A DNA stretch of 64,000 bases, taken from contig NZ_CP018335.1 of the NCBI RefSeq assembly GCF_001902295.1, positions 2,480,001-2,544,000 of the forward strand, given 5' to 3'. This document shows positions 31,252 to 37,980 of the stretch, piece after piece (position 1 is the stretch's first letter; the number at the start of each line of letters is the position of its first letter). The DNA is from Clostridium kluyveri (GTDB lineage: Bacteria; Bacillota; Clostridia; Clostridiales; Clostridiaceae). Both the position numbers and the translations under genes were made by a program. The notes below the pieces were generated by a model. That model saw only the letters and a program-made list of their open reading frames with translations, was not told the origin of the DNA and searched no databases.

Positions 31252-31452
31252 TTAATCTTCTTCCATGATTGCTTTTGCTACTTCTTCGATAGACACTCCT
31301 AATCTTCTTGCTATTTTAGTAAGAATTTGCAATGAAGGATTTTTATATATGCCAGTATTAAGTCTAGATAAATAAGTAAACGAAACGCCTTCTTCTTTAG
31401 ATAATCTTCTAAATGAATATCCATGTTTTTTGCACAATGCCATTAAGCTCAT
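31252..31452 (-). CDS. Cro-like XRE repressor
   Basis: ATG 31452 (MSLMALCKKHGYSFRRLSKE) follows AAGGAGGTATGAC; the longer reading is rejected. The 66-residue HTH has EEGVSFTYLSRLNTGIYKNP, which closely matches the recognition region of the CI-like protein at 32264 (VSYTYINRIEREVYKNP). The two probably bind the same operators, giving a CI/Cro switch. Confidence 0.75.
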   Translation of the reverse strand: MSLMALCKKHGYSFRRLSKEEGVSFTYLSRLNTGIYKNPSLQILTKIARRLGVSIEEVAKAIMEED

Positions 31453-31472
31453 GTCATACCTCCTTTCTAAAA

Positions 31473-31521
31473 GCAAAAGAGCCACCGGCTCGATACATTC
31501 AACTAGTATCGTCTGGTGGCT
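31473..31521 (-). terminator. Two-tier hairpin terminator
   Basis: On the minus strand AGCCACC (31515-31521) pairs with GGTGGCT (31480-31486), with an inner stem CGATAC/GTATCG (31506-31511 with 31491-31496), followed by CTTTTGCTTTT. It overlaps the end of the zinc-finger gene and probably attenuates transcription before the Cro-like gene. Confidence 0.6.
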
Positions 31522-31702
31522 TCTGCGCTCTGGCATCTCGTGCTCTGGCATCTGAGCTCTGGCTCTCTATATCATTTTTTATTTCTATCTCTCTGTTGCA
31601 GTGTTTATTTCTACATTTTATAAATACTCCTGAAATATTTTGGGTATCATCTATCATTGCGAGCTTTTTCCCACAGTATGGGCATTCATACCATACCTTC
31701 AT
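31499..31702 (-). CDS. Com-like zinc-finger protein
   Basis: The 67-residue protein has WYECPYCGKKLAMIDD and GVFIKCRNKHCNREIEIKND, a treble-clef-like four-cysteine site as in Mu Com-type proteins. The tail repeats ARARDARAQ, encoded by a short tandem DNA repeat. It sits at the start of the early operon. Translational or RNA-binding control is inferred from Com. Confidence 0.55.
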   Translation of the reverse strand: MKVWYECPYCGKKLAMIDDTQNISGVFIKCRNKHCNREIEIKNDIESQSSDARARDARAQKPPDDTS

Positions 31703-31787
31703 AATAATCCCCCTATCACATATCTTTTACACTTGAAGCAAATTTCATTCTATGTACTCCTTTCTTTCTAAAATTTTAGTTTTAAAT

Positions 31788-32057
31788 TTATGTACTTTCT
31801 TTAATTATAAATTCCTTATCATTGGAGTCTATGATTATATCTGATTTAAGTAATTTATAAGCTATAACTTCACCTCTTTTCCTTAAATCCAGAAACTCAT
31901 CATTGATTTCCAACGCATCTGCAAAGAAAACCATACCCAAAAATCTAACCTTGTTAGGCAAATCTATTTTGATATTTTCTTCAAAGCTTAAATGTTTAAT
32001 CAAACTATCATCTCCTTTAGCTTTTGAACAAGCTGTGTTATAATCAACTTGTATCAT
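31788..32057 (-). CDS. First gene of the early (lytic) operon, unknown
   Basis: The 89-residue protein reads MIQVDYNTACSKAKGDDSLI, then VRFLGMVFFADALEINDEFL and an acidic C-terminal strand region. It is the first gene after the operator-controlled promoter, so it is expected to be tightly repressed in the lysogen. No family recognised. Confidence 0.48.
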   Translation of the reverse strand: MIQVDYNTACSKAKGDDSLIKHLSFEENIKIDLPNKVRFLGMVFFADALEINDEFLDLRKRGEVIAYKLLKSDIIIDSNDKEFIIKEST

Positions 32058-32098
32058 TTACCTTTTTCAACTTTGTTTTCCCTCCTTGGTACAATTTT

Positions 32099-32127
32099 AT
32101 ATTACAGTATACTCTAACATAAATCAA
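32099..32127 (-). promoter_or_regulatory. Early promoter overlapped by operator O1
   Basis: On the minus strand TTGATT (32122-32127) and TAATAT (32099-32104) are separated by 17 nt. Operator O1 (32102-32117) covers the -10 and spacer, so repressor binding would block the early operon. Confidence 0.7.
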
Positions 32128-32246
32128 AGTTCATATTACCGTATACTGTAACATTAGCTTTTAATATCTTTTCTTTTCTATATTTTTCTTTAAATATCTT
32201 CCATTTTAAAAATTATTATGTTAGAATAAATTAGCGTATACTATAA
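32102..32246. promoter_or_regulatory. Three lysogeny-switch operators (TTA-N2-GTATAC-N2-TAA)
   Basis: Three 16-bp dyads share the exact pattern: O1 at 32102-32117, O2 at 32136-32151 and O3 at 32231-32246. O1 overlaps the leftward early promoter; O3 lies just before the repressor gene. Both the CI-like and Cro-like proteins have near-identical recognition helices, so they likely compete for these sites. Confidence 0.85.
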
Positions 32247-32263
32247 CACTAAGGGGTAATGAT

Positions 32264-32686
32264 ATGTCTATAAGTGAAAATTTAAAAAGAGCAAGAAATG
32301 CGAAAGGCTTGTCGCAAAGAGGCTTAGCTGAAAAAGCTAATGTTAGTTATACCTATATTAACAGAATCGAAAGAGAAGTTTATAAAAATCCTTCATATGA
32401 ACTTTTAAATAAATTGGCAATAGCTTTAGAAATTCCTGTAGAAAGTTTATACAAAGAAAATAACGAAAAGGAATTATCTTTACTTGAAATTCTACAAGGA
32501 ATTTATGAAAATACGCCTGACATGAAAGAAACCATAGTAGGCCAACTTGTTAAAGGGTTAATAGAAAATGATTTAATGAATCCAGATGGTACTATACCTA
32601 AACAAGTTGACAAACAGGTTAAAGATTTAATAATTGAAGCTTCGAGACTTCAAGCCATATCTAAAAATATAAAGAAAGGTGAATAA
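32264..32686 (+). CDS. CI-like lysogeny repressor (XRE family)
   Basis: The 140-residue protein has an N-terminal XRE HTH (NLKRARNAKGLSQRGLAEKA, NVSYTYINRIEREVYKNPSY) and a short helical C-terminus probably for dimerisation. There is no S24 peptidase domain, so RecA-triggered self-cleavage is not expected; induction may use the Rha-type antirepressor. It diverges from the early operon across three operators. Confidence 0.82.
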   Translation: MSISENLKRARNAKGLSQRGLAEKANVSYTYINRIEREVYKNPSYELLNKLAIALEIPVESLYKENNEKELSLLEILQGIYENTPDMKETIVGQLVKGLIENDLMNPDGTIPKQVDKQVKDLIIEASRLQAISKNIKKGE

Positions 32687-32687
32687 T

Positions 32688-32828
32688 TCATTTATCTTTC
32701 TTTATATTTTTGAGTGTGTTTAGATCAAAAAGGGTTATAGGGTGATTCTTCAAAAACTTCTTATAGGAATTAATTACATGAAGTAAATTTTCCTCTTTAA
32801 GTTCATTTATTTCTTTATCATTTTTCAT
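32688..32828 (-). CDS. 46-residue protein convergent with the repressor
   Basis: ATG 32828 follows GGGGGTAATCTA. MKNDKEINELKEENLLHVIN continues with SYKKFLKNHPITLFDLNTLK; it is charged and helical. Its stop is two bases from the repressor stop. Transcription from between 32830 and 33080 may make antisense RNA into the repressor gene. Unknown function. Confidence 0.48.
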   Translation of the reverse strand: MKNDKEINELKEENLLHVINSYKKFLKNHPITLFDLNTLKNIKKDK

Positions 32829-32926
32829 TAGATTACCCCCTAAAAATATATCTCAATATTATATATGAAAATGTGTGAAAATTATGTAATACCCTTGGCT
32901 CTATTATAAACCCACCCTTGTCCTAA

Positions 32927-32949
32927 TGATTAGGACAAGCCAATATTTT
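32927..32949. promoter_or_regulatory. Perfect 10-bp dyad, candidate operator
   Basis: CTTGTCCTAA and TTAGGACAAG are separated by TGA. It lies in the gap between the minus 46-residue gene and the plus Cys-rich regulator and could be the operator of that regulator. A smaller dyad CGACA-TCAT-TGTCG lies about 20 bp further right. Confidence 0.55.
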
Positions 32950-33080
32950 GATTATTTCAGTCGACATCATTGTCGCATATAGTTCCCTTGTATATACACT
33001 TGTAAACATTTACCACTATTTTTATATTAATTTTTAATTTAAAATAGATATACGGTAAAATTGTCGAATGGAGGAATATT

Positions 33081-33332
33081 ATGCAAATGATGATTAAGAA
33101 ATATAGAGAAGAAAAAGGATTATCTTTAAGGCAATTGGCAAAATCGGCGGGTATTTCTAGAAGTCAATTGAGTTATATAGAAAATAGAGAGAGTGAGTAT
33201 TTAAAAAAATTGAAAAGAATAGCTAAGCATTTGGAAGTATGCACAAAAGATTTATTTGTGAATTGCTGTGACATAAAAGAAGAATGTGACTATAAATGCG
33301 CAAACTGTTGTCACCGTAAAAGGGGAATTTGA
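33081..33332 (+). CDS. XRE regulator with cysteine-rich C-terminal tail
   Basis: ATG 33081 follows GGAGGAATATT. Residues 5-58 form a normal XRE HTH (YREEKGLSLRQLAKSAGISR, SQLSYIENRESEYL). The last 30 residues carry seven cysteines (positions 54, 62, 63, 69, 73, 76, 77) and a histidine, an unusual density that suggests metal, iron-sulfur or redox sensing. It is read toward the RHH and integrase genes, so it may regulate them or the prophage's induction in response to redox. The function of the tail is inference. Confidence 0.7.
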   Translation: MQMMIKKYREEKGLSLRQLAKSAGISRSQLSYIENRESEYLKKLKRIAKHLEVCTKDLFVNCCDIKEECDYKCANCCHRKRGI

Positions 33333-33339
33333 CATTGCT

Positions 33340-33428
33340 AAAAGGTTTGCAACCTTATGCAACTATATGCAACTTTAACGTTAAAGTTTCAAACCTTTTA
33401 TATACTTTATTTGAAATCTAAAGTATAT
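33340..33428. repeat. Nested inverted repeats and 3 x 10-bp iterons upstream of RHH/integrase
   Basis: Three tandem 10-bp repeats (TTTGCAACCT, TATGCAACTA, TATGCAACTT; 33346-33375) abut a perfect 16-bp palindrome ACTTTAACGTTAAAGT (33372-33387). They are enclosed by AAAAGGTTTG/CAAACCTTTT (33340-33349 with 33390-33399), followed by ATATACTTTA/TAAAGTATAT (33400-33409 with 33419-33428). The layout suggests binding sites for the RHH protein or for Int/Xis. Confidence 0.65.
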
Positions 33429-33443
33429 AAAGCAGGTGAAACA

Positions 33444-33605
33444 ATGATAAAAAAAGAAAATATTAGAATAGCAGCTATAATTCCTCGGAAAGTTTATAAA
33501 AAACTTATAAAAGAGGCTGAATATGAAGATAGATCATTAAGTAATATGGTATGTAAAATATTAAAAGAACGATATAATTATAAAGATGATAAAGAAGATG
33601 AATAA
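33444..33605 (+). CDS. Small ribbon-helix-helix (Arc/CopG-like) protein
   Basis: ATG 33444 (MIKKENIRIAAIIPRKVYKK) is chosen because AGGTGA precedes it and because the upstream part overlaps the repeat cluster. The 53-residue product has a strand then LIKEAEYEDRSLSNMVCKIL, a clear ribbon-helix-helix. It lies just before the integrase, so it may be an excision/integration directionality or autoregulatory factor acting on the nearby iterons. Confidence 0.65.
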   Translation: MIKKENIRIAAIIPRKVYKKLIKEAEYEDRSLSNMVCKILKERYNYKDDKEDE

Positions 33606-33663
33606 AGAAGTCTAGAGAGGGCTTCTTTATATCATATATAATTTTATAAAGGAGTTGGTTAAA

Positions 33664-34755
33664 ATGCAATACAATATTATATACAGAGAAAAGGATGGCA
33701 GTTGGCAATATATAATTTCCTACAAAGATATAAATGGAAAATGGAAACAAAAAAGTAAACAGGGGTTTCCGCTAAATAGAGAAGGTAAGCGAAAGGCAAA
33801 AGATAAAGCGTTGGAAGCACTTAAGGAATTAGAACAAACAATAGGGCAAAATGTAGATATTAATACTGAATATGAGAATATTACTTTTAAAGAGTTCTCT
33901 CACATGTTCTTAAGTCACGAGAGACTATATAAGGAGGGTAATACATTAAGAAGATACAATACAAGCATAAAAGCTTTTGATAGCCTTTTTGACGCTAAAA
34001 TAGTAGATATCAAACCGTTGCATGTGCAAGAATGTATTGACAATCTAATAAAAAGGGAACTAAAGGCATCCACTATAAAATTATATATAAGAGGAATTAA
34101 ATTAGTATTTGATTATGCTATCAATCTAAATATAATATTATTAAATCCAGTTACCAAATTGCAGGTACCTAAAGATAAATCAAATAGCGATAAAAAAGCA
34201 TTAACAGTAGATGAGCTAGATGATCTTTTGAGCAAAATAGAAAACAGAAAGTTTTATATAATATCTATGATTGCAGGAAAATGTGGCTTACGTTTTGGAG
34301 AAATTATGGGGCTTACTTGGGATGATGTAGATTTCCAAAATAAACTAATTAAAATTAATAAACAATGGAAAGTATTAACTAATAATAAATATGGGTATGG
34401 GGAATTAAAAAGTAGAAATTCTAAAAGAGAAGTGCATATACCTAAAACCGTTAGGATTGAATTGAAAAAATACAAAAATGAATGTGGTATAAATAAGAAT
34501 AGAAGAATTTTTAATAATATCAATAATATTTCTCTATCACGTAATCTTATGCGTAATTATAAAAAAGCCGGCTATAATATAACGGTGCACGAATTGCGGC
34601 ATACCTATGCTACTAATCTTGTGGCCGGCGGGATGGATTATCCATCTGTAGCTAAAATAATGGGACATGATGTAAAACAAACCATGGATACTTATTCACA
34701 CGTAACTAAAGATATGATAAATAGAGCGTCAAAATTAATTGACGAAATTTTTTAA
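33664..34755 (+). CDS. Tyrosine integrase
   Basis: The site-specific recombinase is 363 residues from ATG 33664 (MQYNIIYREKDGSWQYIISY), with GGAGTTGG upstream. An N-terminal AP2-like arm-binding domain and a SAM-like core domain are followed by the catalytic domain: Arg in KCGLRFGEIMGLTWDDVD, HELRHTYATNL (His, Arg), IMGHDVKQTMDTYSHVTKD (His and the Tyr nucleophile). It ends next to attR, the usual position. Confidence 0.93.
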   Translation: MQYNIIYREKDGSWQYIISYKDINGKWKQKSKQGFPLNREGKRKAKDKALEALKELEQTIGQNVDINTEYENITFKEFSHMFLSHERLYKEGNTLRRYNTSIKAFDSLFDAKIVDIKPLHVQECIDNLIKRELKASTIKLYIRGIKLVFDYAINLNIILLNPVTKLQVPKDKSNSDKKALTVDELDDLLSKIENRKFYIISMIAGKCGLRFGEIMGLTWDDVDFQNKLIKINKQWKVLTNNKYGYGELKSRNSKREVHIPKTVRIELKKYKNECGINKNRRIFNNINNISLSRNLMRNYKKAGYNITVHELRHTYATNLVAGGMDYPSVAKIMGHDVKQTMDTYSHVTKDMINRASKLIDEIF

Positions 34756-34850
34756 TTCTAAATTTTTGACGAATTTTTGACGTATGAATTTTAACCCCTT
34801 TGAAATAAGGGCTTAGAGACATTTTGTCTGATTCCAAAAACAAGTTATAC
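34756..34850. other. Right prophage end (attR region) with arm-type repeats
   Basis: Two exact tandem 11-bp repeats AATTTTTGACG (34761-34771 and 34772-34782), plus a related TTGACGAA near 34739, look like integrase arm sites. The host gene 34813-35073 loses homology a few codons before its stop, so the crossover lies about 34810-34850. attL lies outside the window, so the core cannot be defined. Confidence 0.6.
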
Positions 34851-35073
34851 CATGAGTATTTGGAAATGCTCCCGTAGCTAAAGATGCCCAGTTAGGAGGG
34901 GTAATTGCCGGCAATACACTTCTCATAGAATAATCTTTTGTTGTAACACCGCTGGATATTACTTTCTTGAAATTCGGTAACTTACCTTCCTTTATATACT
35001 TCTCAACTAACATTGGATCCGCACCATCTAATCCTAATAAAAGTACTTTCTTAGCTTTTACCTGACTATTCAA
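34813..35073 (-). pseudogene. Phosphodiesterase/alkaline phosphatase N-terminal fragment, split by the prophage
   Basis: The frame starts at TTG 35073 behind GAGGAGG and reads KKVLLLGLDGADPMLVEKYI, the metal-binding Asp start of type I phosphodiesterase/nucleotide pyrophosphatase proteins, then AITPPNWASLATGAFPNTHG with the nucleophile-type Thr/Ser region. It ends after 87 codons in QTKCL, while full proteins are several hundred residues long. The rest should lie at the far (left) end of the prophage. Confidence 0.8.
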
Positions 35074-35097
35074 TATCTTATACCTCCTCGTAAGCCT

Positions 35098-35163
35098 AAA
35101 AAAGCTGGATAACAAGTTACTATATAGTATTTTAATTACTATATAAAACCTGCCTCCAGCTTT
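35098..35163 (-). promoter_or_regulatory. Long leader hairpin with T-run before the phosphodiesterase fragment
   Basis: On the minus strand AAAGCTGGA (35155-35163) pairs with TCCAGCTTT (35101-35109), with an inner 9-bp stem (35137-35145 with 35121-35129) and six T at the end. The SD and TTG of the gene follow within 25-30 bases. It is a terminator-like element in the 5' leader and could be an attenuator; no upstream minus gene needs it as a terminator except the LarE remnant. Confidence 0.55.
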
Positions 35164-35335
35164 CTGGTCAACAACTCTATTTAAATGTAAAAATTACATA
35201 ATAAAGACAATACATTTTACATTTTTAATATAGATACATACTATAGCATTTAATATATACTGTCAATTAACTAATATTTATACCCCCAATAACTTTCATT
35301 TATTTATACAAAAAATTCAATAAAAAAATTAGATT

Positions 35336-35455
35336 TTAAACCTCTTCTTTTGTCAACACCTCATTCACACTTTCAGTTCTATAACCTAGTACATCTAAAG
35401 CAACATATACAAATCCTATAGGCGTTAATTTTTTTACGGTTACAAATATTTTACA
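35336..35455 (-). pseudogene. LarE C-terminal remnant
   Basis: A 40-codon open stretch ending at TAA 35336-35338 reads KKLTPIGFVYVALDVLGYRT, then ESVNEVLTKEEV. This resembles the conserved C-terminal end of LarE, the sulfur transferase that builds the nickel-pincer cofactor of lactate racemase (family form GFxYVTLDLxGYRxGSMNEVL). The rest of the gene is absent: an in-frame stop lies upstream and the LXG locus begins. It marks the insertion boundary of the island. Confidence 0.6.
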
Positions 35456-35479
35456 GCATCAAGGAATAATAAAACAATA

Positions 35480-35508
35480 TTGACATGCATCTACAAAAAC
35501 ATTAAAAT
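35480..35508 (+). promoter_or_regulatory. Promoter of the LXG toxin gene
   Basis: TTGACA (35480-35485), 17-nt spacer, TAAAAT (35503-35508), a near-consensus sigma-A promoter about 75 bp before the toxin ATG, which has a GGGGGG-type SD. Confidence 0.7.
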
Positions 35509-35583
35509 AAAGGAAATACATGAATATTAATGTAAAAATTAGATATATATTGCTAATGTTAAAGTACATAGGGGGGAAAGTAA

Positions 35584-37125
35584 ATGGATTTTAAATTAGA
35601 TATAGGGGAATTAACTAATACAATAAATGAAGATGAAAACATTATAAAGACATTAGAAGAAGAAAAAGAAAATATAAATAAAACTATCGCAGAGCTTACT
35701 GAAGCTGGATGGTCAGGTGAAGCAAAAGATAAATTTATGGAAGAGCATATTAAAAAACAGGAGTCTTATACAAATTTAATAGAAGATATAAAGTATACGA
35801 AAAATGCTTTAGAAAATGAAGAAAAGCCAAGGGCAGTTAGATTAAAAAAGCAAAGTGAGGATTTCGTAAACTGCATAAAAAGAAGTGCAGGAGGAGCAGC
35901 CCTTACAAATGATGATACAGGAGTTATTTCGCTCCAATATGAAGGACAACCTAGAATAAATAACAATGTTGATGAATGTATAGATAATTATAAAAAGATG
36001 AATTCTAAACTTGAAGAAATATTAAATTTAGCAAATAGTTTAACTTTTACATCATTCCCAATTGCAGATGATATCCTCAATTTACAAAATTCACTTAAAA
36101 ATCAAACAACAAGTTTGACAGAATTTAAAGATTCATTTAATGAATATTGTAATGGTGTAAGAGATATGGAAGAAAATATATGTTCCGTATTTTCAAAAAT
36201 ATCAGGAATAACTGTAGGGATATCTGAATTCAGGGGTGTTTCTGCTATTTCAGAAAATGGACAAGTAGATAAGAATAAAGTAATACAATTAATGCTAAAA
36301 AATCCAAAGGATTTGACTAATGGGGAAAAAGAGTTATTATCATATGTAGAAAAAGTACTAAGTAAAGATGAATATAAGAAAATAAAAGAAACCGTATTTA
36401 CATATGAAGAAGCAGAAAAATATATTAAGAGTGATATTTTAGGACTTAATGTAGGACTTAAGACATATTTTCCAAATGAGATATCTAATTTGCCTAAACA
36501 AATAACTTATGAAAAAGATGGATATATTTATACTTATGTTTTAACAGAAAATTCTCCACTTACATTTAATGGAGTAGAACTTTCTGATGATGATATAATG
36601 ACAAAAGATGGTCAAGTGATTAGCAATAAATTATATGGTTATAAACTTTTTTATACTAATGAACCAAAGATATCAGCAGGGACTGTTTTTGTTTCACCTA
36701 CAAAGGGATCGGCTGACCCTAGAAATGTGTCAGAAATTGCAAGTGGTGGTGAAAATCTATCAAATCCACTTAAGTCAATGAGAGGTTCGAATGGTAATAT
36801 AGGGTTAGTACCAAAAGAAGTTGCTGATAACTTAGGGGGGAGAGAATTCAGTAATTTTGATGAATTTAGAAAAGCCTTCTGGAAAGAATATTCTAATTCA
36901 AGTTATGCAAGTGAATTTAGCAAGTCAAATATTAAGAGAATGAGTCAAGGATTAGCACCAAAAGCGCCTGCATCACAACAATATGGAAAAATTTCAAGTT
37001 ATGTACTTCATCATAAAAATCCAATTTATAATGGCGGAGGAGTATATGATTTAGATAATATAGTGATATCTTCTCCAAGAATGCATCAAGAAATATTAGA
37101 TAAGGGATTCCATTTTAATAAATAA
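35584..37125 (+). CDS. LXG polymorphic toxin with colicin E/pyocin-type HNH DNase tip
   Basis: The 513-residue protein begins with an LXG/WXG100-like helical export domain (MDFKLDIGELTNTINEDENI, WSG turn at TEAGWSGEAKDKF, residues ~1-200), which targets it to type VII secretion. A middle segment (residues ~170-375) is repeated elsewhere in the island. The C-terminal ~110 residues closely follow the colicin E9/pyocin AP41 DNase: EFSNFDEFRKAFWKEY, SNIKRMSQGLAPKAP, SYVLHHKNPIYNGGGVYDLD and NIVISSPRMHQEIL. The HH pair and following His are kept, but the colicin Glu100 position is Val and the His131 position is Leu. The cognate Im9-like gene follows 14 bases later. Confidence 0.88.
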   Translation: MDFKLDIGELTNTINEDENIIKTLEEEKENINKTIAELTEAGWSGEAKDKFMEEHIKKQESYTNLIEDIKYTKNALENEEKPRAVRLKKQSEDFVNCIKRSAGGAALTNDDTGVISLQYEGQPRINNNVDECIDNYKKMNSKLEEILNLANSLTFTSFPIADDILNLQNSLKNQTTSLTEFKDSFNEYCNGVRDMEENICSVFSKISGITVGISEFRGVSAISENGQVDKNKVIQLMLKNPKDLTNGEKELLSYVEKVLSKDEYKKIKETVFTYEEAEKYIKSDILGLNVGLKTYFPNEISNLPKQITYEKDGYIYTYVLTENSPLTFNGVELSDDDIMTKDGQVISNKLYGYKLFYTNEPKISAGTVFVSPTKGSADPRNVSEIASGGENLSNPLKSMRGSNGNIGLVPKEVADNLGGREFSNFDEFRKAFWKEYSNSSYASEFSKSNIKRMSQGLAPKAPASQQYGKISSYVLHHKNPIYNGGGVYDLDNIVISSPRMHQEILDKGFHFNK

Positions 37126-37139
37126 GGGAGTGAAAATAT

Positions 37140-37355
37140 ATGCTAGAAAAATTAACAAGAGAAGAACTGATAAGTTTAGTGAGTAAAATAGTGGAATGTG
37201 AAGGAACGGAAGAAGAGATTGATGAAATGATAGAAATTGTAAAAAGAAATGTTCCGCACCCAGAGGTAAGTGATTTAATATATTGGAATGAAGAAGAACT
37301 TACTCCTAAGCAAATAGTTGATATAGCACTAGCTTATAAGCCAATACAACTTTAG
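37140..37355 (+). CDS. Im9-like (colicin/pyocin) immunity protein
   Basis: The 71-residue acidic four-helix protein reads TREELISLVSKIVECEGTEE, then HPEVSDLIYWNEEELTPKQI, corresponding to the colicin DNase immunity signature (hPxxSDLIYY). It would bind the DNase next to its active site and protect the producer and siblings. The short spacing after the toxin gene implies one transcript; a strong terminator follows at 37499. Confidence 0.85.
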   Translation: MLEKLTREELISLVSKIVECEGTEEEIDEMIEIVKRNVPHPEVSDLIYWNEEELTPKQIVDIALAYKPIQL

Positions 37356-37498
37356 TAAGTTGAGTTTCTCAACATTTCGCTGCATAAATAGTGTTGATGT
37401 AGCTACATAATTAAAGAAAACTTAAAAGAGCTATAAATTCAATACTAGTAAGAAAATAGCTATATGCATAATTTCAATAATACAGTGAGAAAAGACTA

Positions 37499-37540
37499 AA
37501 TGAACTAGCTGAAAATAAGTAGGCTAGTTCATTGCTTTTT
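37499..37540 (+). terminator. Terminator of the toxin-immunity unit 1
   Basis: AATGAACTAGC (37499-37509) pairs perfectly with GCTAGTTCATT (37523-37533) followed by GCTTTTT: an 11-bp stem. Confidence 0.85.
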
Positions 37541-37589
37541 ATAGTGATAAAAAAGTCATAGATTCTGAAAACAGTAGACTGTACCACTA

Positions 37590-37966
37590 AAAGATAATAA
37601 GACAGACTCAGTATCAGGGGGCGACAGATGCTGCAAAGAAAGTTAGTACAAACTATAAAGAAACTTTCTTTGAGAAACATCCTGACTTAAGAGGAGAAGT
37701 TGTAGCATCATTCTGTCGAACAACAGGTATTAAGAAAGTATCCAGGGCTTTTTACAGAGGAAGAGATGCCTTCATATGAAAGTTTGAGAGGAATTCCGAA
37801 TGAGGTAAACAGTGAAGTCCACTTATCAAAGATTAGAATTGAATGGAATAAATTCTATAAAGATATTGCTAAAGGTAAAATTGAAGTTACAAAAGAAAAC
37901 TTTTTAAATAAAGCAAAAGAAATAGATGAAAAATTCGGAGATAAATTTAATCCGAAAATGAAATAG
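37590..37966 (+). pseudogene. Orphan HNH toxin tip, frameshifted at the catalytic histidines
   Basis: Two frames join a single toxin tip. The first reads GATDAAKKVSTNYKETFFEK, then HPDLRGEVV; the second, starting at 37706, reads HHSVEQQVLRKYPGLFTEEE, then MPSYESLRGIPNEVNSEVHL, SKIRIEWNKFYK and EIDEKFGDKFNP. The two-base loss relative to the expected reading falls at 37705, immediately before the HH pair. This layout belongs to HNH/Endo VII-type polymorphic toxins. No N-terminal export domain remains, so it is a silent cassette. Confidence 0.75.
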
Positions 37967-37980
37967 GAGGATAAAGTTAT

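Noticed and set aside
33340..33399. CRISPR-like repeats
   Set aside because: Three 10-bp tandem units without spacers are iterons, not an array.
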